A stretch of DNA of 9,943 nt. It comes from CAZCSH01 sp964501545 (lineage in GTDB: Bacteria; Patescibacteriota; Minisyncoccia; Minisyncoccales; RBG-13-42-11). Within the stretch, counting starts at the first letter, position 1, and each line of letters opens with the position of its first letter. Under the pieces are notes generated by a model. It ran no database searches, had not been told where the DNA came from, and worked only from the letters and a program-made list of their open reading frames with translations. The stretch spans positions 1-9,943 of the forward strand of contig CAZCSH010000022.1 in assembly GCA_964501545.1 (NCBI GenBank), written 5' to 3'. This document shows positions 5,858 through 9,943 of this stretch, in pieces. The translations under genes and the position numbers were made by a program.

Positions 5858-6222
5858 GCGCTTTTTTCAATTCTTATTTGGGCTTCTTTTAGTTCTTTTA
5901 ATTTTTCCAAATCTCCTTTAATCTGGCCAACAATAGTTACCTCACTGGCTGGCCTTGGGCTGTCATTAACGCTGGCAGGCGTTCTGCCAAAAAATATACA
6001 AAAAGCCTTACCAGAAGGCCAATAAGCTAAATCCCCTACTTTCAGATTTATTGTTGGCTTTTCATTCTCAGCTTCTACCGGTATTTCAAAATATATCTCC
6101 TCGCCCCAAAGATTAGCTTGAGCTTTTATTGGTAAATCCTGATAAATCTTTTTAGCGGTTTCTGTCTCATTTAACTCAGCTTCAAACTTTTCTTCGTTAA
6201 CAAAGATGTTAATCTTTTCCAT
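5854..6222 (-). CDS. Cyclophilin-like fold protein (TM1367/DUF369 type)
   Basis: This 122-residue protein matches the small cyclophilin-like beta-barrel family found in bacteria and archaea (Cyclophil_like, formerly DUF369). Characteristic stretches are LWGEEIYFEIPV (38-49), GDLAYWPSGKAFCIFFGRTP (62-81), SEVTIVGQI (92-100) and the GDL that follows. True cyclophilins are prolyl isomerases, but in this family the activity and the ligand are not established. It opens the apparent operon cyclophilin-like, nuclease, membrane protein, HD hydrolase, with a 4-nt ATGA overlap to the nuclease gene. The ATG lacks a Shine-Dalgarno and is preceded by an extended -10 (TGC TAAGAT) with a 6-nt gap, which suggests a leaderless mRNA. 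Confidence 0.92.
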   Translation of the reverse strand: MEKINIFVNEEKFEAELNETETAKKIYQDLPIKAQANLWGEEIYFEIPVEAENEKPTINLKVGDLAYWPSGKAFCIFFGRTPASVNDSPRPASEVTIVGQIKGDLEKLKELKEAQIRIEKSA

Positions 6223-6228
6223 TTCTTT

Positions 6229-6237
6229 ATCTTAGCA
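6229..6237 (-). promoter_or_regulatory. Extended -10 promoter of the cyclophilin-like gene (leaderless type)
   Basis: The minus strand reads TTTTGC then TAAGAT (hexamer 6234-6229, TG at 6237-6236) and, after AAAGAA, the ATG at 6222. It is nearly the same string as upstream of mpg, with the same 6-nt gap. The gap to the upstream YjbQ gene is only 21 bp, so this -10 would overlap the space right after that gene's stop. Confidence 0.55.
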
Positions 6238-6243
6238 AAATTA

Positions 6244-6636
6244 CTAAATAATTTTAACTGCGACCTTCCTTGTCCTTGGTCCATCAAACTCAGCTAAAAA
6301 TATACTTTGATAGTTTCCCAAAACTAAATCATTATTCTTAATAGCTATTGCTTTTCCCGAACCGATTAAGCCAGCTTTAATGTGGGCATCGGCATTATTA
6401 TCTAATTTGTTGTGTAAAAGCTCAACATTCTTCGTCAGCTGGTCCAAGGCTGTCAGCCAGTCTTGATTTAGATTTTCCTCATCTTCGTTAATTAAAATAG
6501 CAGCTGTGGTATGAAGAGAAAAAATGAAAGCTAAACCTTCTTTTACTCCGCTCTCCTTAACTGCTTCTTGAATCTTATCTGTGATATTAACTAACTGGTA
6601 TCTTTTTTCAGTTGAAATGCTAAATTCTTTTATCAT
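6244..6636 (-). CDS. YjbQ/UPF0047 family protein
   Basis: This 130-residue protein belongs to the widespread YjbQ (UPF0047, COG0432) family, annotated in places as a secondary thiamine-phosphate synthase on the strength of complementation work; the physiological role is uncertain. Family signatures are present: FSLHTTAAILINEDE (39-53, with H42 and E51), H75, NNADAHIKAGLIG (80-91... H85) and LGNYQSIFLAEFDGPRTRK (105-123). These residues line the putative active site. Length is normal. The ATG has no clear Shine-Dalgarno; an extended -10 (TG T TATTTT, 6653-6645) ends 8 nt before it, the same spacing as at the exported protein gene. It lies 70 bp after the FKBP gene and 21 bp before the cyclophilin-like gene, so it may be its own unit. 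Confidence 0.94.
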   Translation of the reverse strand: MIKEFSISTEKRYQLVNITDKIQEAVKESGVKEGLAFIFSLHTTAAILINEDEENLNQDWLTALDQLTKNVELLHNKLDNNADAHIKAGLIGSGKAIAIKNNDLVLGNYQSIFLAEFDGPRTRKVAVKII

Positions 6637-6644
6637 CTCAGCTC

Positions 6645-6653
6645 AAAATAACA
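6645..6653 (-). promoter_or_regulatory. Candidate extended -10 of the YjbQ-family gene
   Basis: TG-T-TATTTT on the minus strand (hexamer 6650-6645, 4 of 6 matches) lies 8 nt before the ATG at 6636. No -35 was found at a good distance. It is weaker than the other sites and listed because the spacing fits the near-leaderless pattern. Confidence 0.3.
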
Positions 6654-6706
6654 ATATAGCTTTATTAAAAGCTTCTCAGATTCAAAAAGAGTAAGTTCTT
6701 GCATAG

Positions 6707-7270
6707 TTATCTTATTTCTAAAAGCTCAACTGTAAAGACCAAAGTAGCATTACCTGGAACAACGCCTTCTATCCCCTTTTCCTCATAAGCCCAATTAGGA
6801 GCTATGGTTAGTATTCTCTTTTCTCCTGTTTTCATGCCCAAAACTCCTTTTTCCCAGCCAGTGATGACCTGGCCCGCTCCCAAAAGGAAAGAGAAAGGTT
6901 CTCCTCTCTCTATACTGGAATCAAACTTAGTGCCGTCAACCAAAGAACCTGTATAGTGAACTACGGCAGTTCTTCCTTCCTCTATTGGCTCACCCACTCC
7001 TTCTTTTAAAACTTCTACTTTAAGATTCCCCTTCTGGCATTCTCCTCGATAAAACTCCCACTGGTTACACTCTGAACCATCATCAAACAAGCAATAACCG
7101 CTTACCCCGGCAGAAAACATTCTGTTTACCAGGGTCCCTCCTTGTTCCTCGCAATAGACAGCAGCTGGATTAGCTAATCCACTCTCCTCCTCTGGCTGAT
7201 TCCTCCAGGCATAGGTGCCAAAACCTACGATAACAGCTACCACAATAAAAATGATAATGTTCTTTTTCAT
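6707..7270 (-). CDS. Membrane-anchored FKBP-type peptidyl-prolyl isomerase with DUF333 domain
   Basis: The start is set at the ATG at 7270 (187 residues), because the longer frame would overlap the previous gene and bury a good export signal. Order: membrane anchor (4-22), a DUF333-like domain (32-78: ANPAAVYC, GYCLFDDGSEC, YRGEC, with cysteines 40, 60, 68, 78), then an FKBP domain (82-187). All main FKBP12 pocket residues are kept: Y106 (Tyr26), F116-D117 (Phe36-Asp37), F126 (Phe46), V135-I136 (Val55-Ile56), W139 (Trp59), Y162 (Tyr82) and F179 (Phe99). It should therefore catalyse proline cis-trans isomerisation on proteins outside the membrane. The stop of the GerMN gene is 1 nt before this ATG, and no Shine-Dalgarno is seen, so translation by reinitiation is likely. 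Joining DUF333 to FKBP in one chain is unusual to my knowledge. Confidence 0.95.
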   Translation of the reverse strand: MKKNIIIFIVVAVIVGFGTYAWRNQPEEESGLANPAAVYCEEQGGTLVNRMFSAGVSGYCLFDDGSECNQWEFYRGECQKGNLKVEVLKEGVGEPIEEGRTAVVHYTGSLVDGTKFDSSIERGEPFSFLLGAGQVITGWEKGVLGMKTGEKRILTIAPNWAYEEKGIEGVVPGNATLVFTVELLEIR

Positions 7271-7271
7271 A

Positions 7272-8234
7272 TTATGGTTGAAGAATATCTTCTGTCCGAT
7301 CATTAATTGAAATAAGAACGCTATCAACACTGGGAAACTGCTTTAGAGTTTCAGTAATTTGGGCCCGAATAGCAGCCACCCGGCAAGAACCCCCAACCTG
7401 ATATTCTAGCTGCTCATCAAAATCAACTGTAGCTAAACCCTCTTGAATAGCTAATTTTTGAATCCTCACTCCTGAGTTTATGTTTGAAACAAAGCCCTGG
7501 TTAATTTCCTCTTGAGTTGCCCCTCGTAAAAGAGCTTCGATAGCCGCTGTAGCAACCGCCGAACTCTTGGGAACCTGTCTTTCAACAGCTATAGTCCGGG
7601 AACAATCAAAATAAGGCTCTCCAACAAAACGAGAATCGCTCAAAAATATCTTCACTGTCATAAGCTCCTCTGAAGCTTCTGGTATTTCTTTAAAATAAAC
7701 TGGGATTGATAATTCATCTGCCTGTTCTGCTAGTCCCGAAGGATTATCTTTCTCTAAAACTAATCTGCCCTTTGGAGTAGAAGGAGCAGCAAAAAGAAGA
7801 GTAGCCTGGAATGAGACGAAATCCTCTGTCATCCAATCTCCCAAAGCCTGGGCTGGTATCACCCCCAAAAGAAAGCCATTATCATCATAGAGTTTTACTG
7901 GAAAGCTAGCCTCAAAAAACCAGTATCCCCTGGCTTCCCCTCTAATAAAAAGGGGGCTTTCAATAGCTTGATTTGGATGAGGGTTCTCTGTCTTGATTAA
8001 ATCAAGTTTTTCCAGCTCATTGCCAATATCTTCAACAAAACTCTGGCCATCTGGAGTTTTGCACTGCCTGGGGTAAGATTCCAAGATTAGGTAACCGGCA
8101 GCCACACATTCATCAAAATTACTCACGACAGAAGGCTCTCTAAAAATACAGCTGGGTTTCTCAACGAAAAGATAAGCTAAACCTACACCAACGATTATCA
8201 GAATTAAAGCAAAAATAAAAGTTTTTATCTTCAT
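7272..8234 (-). CDS. Exported Gmad2-GerMN domain protein
   Basis: This 320-residue protein has an N-terminal membrane anchor (5-24), a short Cys module (39-70, with C43 and C58 in DECVAAG and SYPRQCKTPDG), an Ig-like Gmad2 domain (about 86-181, IESPLFIRGEARG to LSIPVYF) and a GerMN domain (about 191-316, VKIFLSD, TAAIEALLRGAT, ATVDFDEQL, CRVAAIRAQITETL). Gmad2 and GerMN are known from spore-germination and cell-envelope lipoproteins of Gram-positive bacteria, where they probably bind other envelope components. No spore genes are present here, so a general envelope role is inferred. C211 and C284 in GerMN could pair. It is preceded by the PK_C-like gene (22-nt gap) and followed 1 nt later by the FKBP gene, which may help to fold it. 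No clear Shine-Dalgarno is seen. Confidence 0.92.
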   Translation of the reverse strand: MKIKTFIFALILIIVGVGLAYLFVEKPSCIFREPSVVSNFDECVAAGYLILESYPRQCKTPDGQSFVEDIGNELEKLDLIKTENPHPNQAIESPLFIRGEARGYWFFEASFPVKLYDDNGFLLGVIPAQALGDWMTEDFVSFQATLLFAAPSTPKGRLVLEKDNPSGLAEQADELSIPVYFKEIPEASEELMTVKIFLSDSRFVGEPYFDCSRTIAVERQVPKSSAVATAAIEALLRGATQEEINQGFVSNINSGVRIQKLAIQEGLATVDFDEQLEYQVGGSCRVAAIRAQITETLKQFPSVDSVLISINDRTEDILQP

Positions 8235-8256
8235 AGAGAAGTTTTTTATTTCCCTT

Positions 8257-8754
8257 TTATTCAGGCTGACGGGGTTTGCAAATCAACTCTTCAACCACAA
8301 TGTCATTAAACTCTTTAGCTGCTCTAACAACAAGAGCTGTGTCCGCTCCCCAGTGCGTTCCTGCCAGACTAACCACTTTCTTGCCGGGCTCAAGAGCATT
8401 TTCTTTTGTGGCAATTACCGCATTTTCTATGCTAACTTTGGTTCCTTGAGAAAATCTCCTAAAAGCTGTCTGCATGTCTTGGGGATAATCATAATCCTCT
8501 TCGTCACTAAAATAAACCTTAGCTCCTTGTTTTTCTAGCTTCTCAATTAGTTCTTTGGGGAAATCATCTCTACCTATGCCAACTACTATTAACTTTAAAC
8601 CCTGGCAAATCCCAATTGCCTTTTCAGCTGTATAACCTGTTGTTGAAGCTAAAACAAGAGTATCAATCCCCTCTTCTTCAGCAGCTTTCTTTGCTAATTT
8701 CAAGGTTTCTTCTGTGTTTTCCTTTCCTGTTTTATCAAAATAAGTAGTTTCCAT
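8257..8754 (-). CDS. Stand-alone pyruvate-kinase C-terminal-like (PK_C) protein
   Basis: This 165-residue protein corresponds to the alpha/beta C-terminal domain of pyruvate kinase (PK_C fold) without the catalytic barrel. Family marks are YFDKTGKENTEETLKLA (5-21), VLASTTGYTAEKA (34-46), FSQGTKVSIE (101-110) and GTHWGADTALVVRAA (132-146). Stand-alone copies occur in archaea and some bacteria, including one of known structure, but no reaction is established. In pyruvate kinase this domain binds allosteric effectors, so a small-molecule role is possible (inference). It has no pyruvate kinase barrel next to it, so it is not a broken gene as far as the window shows. It appears to be the first gene of the unit with the two exported proteins, but functional ties are unclear. 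A GGGAG lies 24 nt before the ATG, too far to be a normal Shine-Dalgarno. Confidence 0.9.
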   Translation of the reverse strand: METTYFDKTGKENTEETLKLAKKAAEEEGIDTLVLASTTGYTAEKAIGICQGLKLIVVGIGRDDFPKELIEKLEKQGAKVYFSDEEDYDYPQDMQTAFRRFSQGTKVSIENAVIATKENALEPGKKVVSLAGTHWGADTALVVRAAKEFNDIVVEELICKPRQPE

Positions 8755-8806
8755 TTTTATTGTCTTGTTGATTAATCTCCCGACCTTTTCTTTTTGTTAT
8801 ATTTTA

Positions 8807-9244
8807 TTATGAAAAGTCCCAAAGAAAGAGACCAGTTGTTTTATCAAACTTTCTTTCCATTAAATCTCCTTCTAACTCAAACAAGACGCATTCGGCAGCA
8901 AAAACAATGGTTCCTTCTTCCAAGTGCCCTCCGAAAACATTCCCTTTTCTATCAGCTACAGCCAAGTGAGCATGAATAAAGGGTTTTCCCTCTTTCATTG
9001 ATACATTTCCGGCACAAGAAACAATTTCAACAGGCTCCTCTATTGAGTTTTTGTAATACTTCTTTTCTTTTTGGTGATAATAATTAAAATTCACCCTTTG
9101 CAAGGCCCCAATAATAGAAATAAAACCTAACTGGACATTATTTTCCAAACAATAATCAGTCAGAGCTTTTAACAAATCTTCTCCATGGCTAACTTTGATC
9201 CAAGTAACCCTCTTTATCCTCTGTTCTTTTGTTTTTCTTTTCAT
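8807..9244 (-). CDS. PPC/DUF296 domain protein
   Basis: This 145-residue protein is a stand-alone PPC (DUF296) domain. Motifs are HGEDLLKAL (20-28), IIGALQRVNFNYY (44-56), IVSCAGNVS (74-82), HAHLAVAD (91-98) and FGGHLEEGTI (104-113); H91, H93 and H107 are the conserved histidines that can bind a metal in bacterial members. In plants the domain occurs with AT-hooks in nuclear DNA-binding proteins; bacterial members are often labelled DNA-binding without direct proof. Here there is no AT-hook, but the N-terminus is strongly basic (KRKTKEQRIKR). The ATG lacks a Shine-Dalgarno and has an extended -10 with a 6-nt gap. It has about 50 bp before the next gene and about 145 bp of repeat-bearing DNA upstream, so it is probably its own unit. 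Confidence 0.93.
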   Translation of the reverse strand: MKRKTKEQRIKRVTWIKVSHGEDLLKALTDYCLENNVQLGFISIIGALQRVNFNYYHQKEKKYYKNSIEEPVEIVSCAGNVSMKEGKPFIHAHLAVADRKGNVFGGHLEEGTIVFAAECVLFELEGDLMERKFDKTTGLFLWDFS

Positions 9245-9250
9245 AAATCT

Positions 9251-9259
9251 ATTTTACCA
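9251..9259 (-). promoter_or_regulatory. Extended -10 promoter of the PPC gene (leaderless type)
   Basis: TG-G-TAAAAT on the minus strand (hexamer 9256-9251, 5 of 6 matches) is followed by AGATTT and the ATG at 9244. The predicted +1 is the A of the ATG. No good -35 is found 17 nt upstream. It overlaps the T run of a possible terminator. Confidence 0.55.
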
Positions 9260-9279
9260 AAAAATCGCCCCTTTAGCGA
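9259..9279 (-). terminator. Possible terminator of the C39 gene
   Basis: On the minus strand TCGC (9279-9276) and GCGA (9268-9265) can pair around a 7-nt loop and are followed by six T (9264-9259). Four base pairs alone are weak; the stronger nested hairpin just upstream (9300-9322) could help. It lies about 110 bp after the stop of the C39 gene. Confidence 0.4.
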
Positions 9280-9340
9280 CTTGGCGAGGACTGGGCGACT
9301 TGGCGAGGACTGTCCTCGCCAAACTGTCCTCGCCAAACTA
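9276..9340. repeat. Four copies of an 11-mer in nested inverted order
   Basis: The 11-mer TTGGCGAGGAC occurs on the plus strand at 9281-9291 and 9300-9310, and as its complement at 9312-9322 and 9326-9336. The first two lie in a 19-bp tandem repeat (9276-9294 and 9295-9313, 18 of 19 identical), the last two in a 14-bp tandem repeat (9313-9326 and 9327-9340, 13 of 14 identical). Copies 2 and 3 meet at 9311 and form a perfect 23-nt palindrome. It fills much of the gap between the PPC and C39 genes. Function is unknown. Confidence 0.85.
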
Positions 9341-9389
9341 TCTTTTTACTTTTGGGATTTATTTTTATAAATTTCGGGCTAAATTTTGA

Positions 9390-9890
9390 TTATTTTTTCT
9401 TTCTGATCTTAAAAAGAGTTACCACCAGCATTAGCCTTAAAACTAAATCTTGGGGTTTCTTTATGAACTTTCCCGGGAAATCAAACCAGATTCTTAAAAA
9501 ATCTTCCGTCAATAATTTTCTTCTTCTAACATAAATAAGGAGTTTTCTTAAAGAGGGATCCATTAGGACAATATTCCTTTTGTTTATATCAACCACCACT
9601 GAATAATGGCCTTCGTCCACATAAAACCAATCAACAATTACCGGAATTCCTCTTCTGACAAAATATTTTAAATCGTTCAAAGAGCTGTTTTCTTTTGAAA
9701 ATGTCTTAAATCCAAAATGGTGGGCAGCTTTAATTAAGCCTTTGATTGAGGTTCCTTTTTCTCTTGTTGCACCAGCTGCTCTGGCGATCTCTGCTTCAGG
9801 AATTGACACTCCATAATAATCCATAACCATCTTTAAGGAAGCTGGACCGCAAAGCCCTGGTGTCTGGCGAAAAGGTTTCAACTTTATCAT
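9390..9890 (-). CDS. Stand-alone C39-type (papain-like) cysteine peptidase
   Basis: This 166-residue protein has the full C39 peptidase signature: Q9 (oxyanion), C14 in LCGPASLKMVMDYYG (13-27), H95 in EGHYSVVVDI (93-102) and D111 in VLMDPS (108-113). C39 domains usually sit at the N-terminus of bacteriocin ABC transporters and cut after a double-Gly leader. Here there is no transporter or signal peptide in the chain, so it belongs with the stand-alone C39-like proteins whose substrates are mostly unknown. The C-terminus is basic (LFKIRKKK). The ATG follows AGGAA (9900-9896) with a 5-nt spacer, overlapping the stop of a possible upstream gene. No small double-Gly peptide gene was seen in the window. 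Confidence 0.9.
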   Translation of the reverse strand: MIKLKPFRQTPGLCGPASLKMVMDYYGVSIPEAEIARAAGATREKGTSIKGLIKAAHHFGFKTFSKENSSLNDLKYFVRRGIPVIVDWFYVDEGHYSVVVDINKRNIVLMDPSLRKLLIYVRRRKLLTEDFLRIWFDFPGKFIKKPQDLVLRLMLVVTLFKIRKKK

Positions 9891-9898
9891 TGTATTTC

Positions 9899-9943
9899 CT
9901 AATTCTTTCTTAATTTTGCCATCTCCTCACTATTTTGTCCATT
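9899..9943 (-). CDS. Possible C-terminal end of an upstream gene (partial)
   Basis: One minus-strand frame is open from the right window edge to a TAG at 9901-9899 and gives NGQNSEEMAKLRKN, a charged tail typical of coding sequence. Its stop overlaps the Shine-Dalgarno of the C39 gene, as in tight operons. A second frame gives MDKIVRRWQN and stops at 9913-9911, so the reading frame is uncertain. Too short to name. Confidence 0.35.
   Translation of the reverse strand, partial: NGQNSEEMAKLRKN

Noticed and set aside
6665..6706. Small hairpins between the FKBP and YjbQ genes
   Set aside because: Stems of about 6 bp with A-T pairs or G-T wobbles and no proper T tract; not convincing as terminators.
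7271..7330. 20-residue N-terminal extension of the FKBP protein
   Set aside because: It overlaps the end of the GerMN gene and would place a polar segment before a good membrane anchor; the ATG at 7270 fits the gene junction.

Overview
The window looks like a piece of a small, AT-rich bacterial chromosome, most likely from the Patescibacteria/CPR (Parcubacteria-like). This is inferred from the mix of short, tightly packed genes, several singly anchored exported proteins of types I associate with that group (an Ig-like/lamin-tail-like Cys-rich protein, a Gmad2-GerMN protein, a DUF333-FKBP protein), and many genes of unknown role. No rRNA, tRNA, CRISPR array or transposase was seen, so the assignment is not proven.

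Layout. All genes but one lie on the minus strand, so they are transcribed right to left. From the right edge: the last 14 codons of a possible gene, a stand-alone C39-type cysteine peptidase, a 145-bp gap holding four copies of an 11-mer in nested inverted order, a PPC/DUF296 protein, then a PK_C-like protein, a Gmad2-GerMN protein and a DUF333-FKBP peptidyl-prolyl isomerase in one apparent operon. Next come a YjbQ/UPF0047 protein and an apparent four-gene operon (cyclophilin-like protein, PD-(D/E)XK nuclease, four-helix membrane protein, HD hydrolase) with two ATGA overlaps. A strong bidirectional terminator at 4160-4189 separates it from the only plus-strand gene, the large exported protein at 2914-4161.

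Left of 2914 lies a block of three genes (small membrane protein, unrecognised protein, PlsY acyltransferase) that is visibly richer in G+C. These genes carry clear Shine-Dalgarno sites, and each is followed or overlapped by an intrinsic terminator. Left of the block are a DNA-3-methyladenine glycosylase and an exported PEBP/YbhB protein. At the left edge a near-consensus promoter points out of the window.

Regulation. Two start styles coexist. The GC-richer block and the C39 gene use Shine-Dalgarno sites. Four other genes (PEBP, mpg, cyclophilin-like, PPC) have a -10 hexamer exactly 6 nt before the ATG, three of them extended by TGC or TGG, and the plus-strand gene has TTGACA-N17-TTTAAT ending 8 nt before its ATG. 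These would give leaderless or nearly leaderless mRNAs. No obvious new defence or mobile system was found. The most interesting points are this start architecture, the unrecognised gene that reads through a terminator hairpin, the Cys-rich exported protein and the four-copy repeat.
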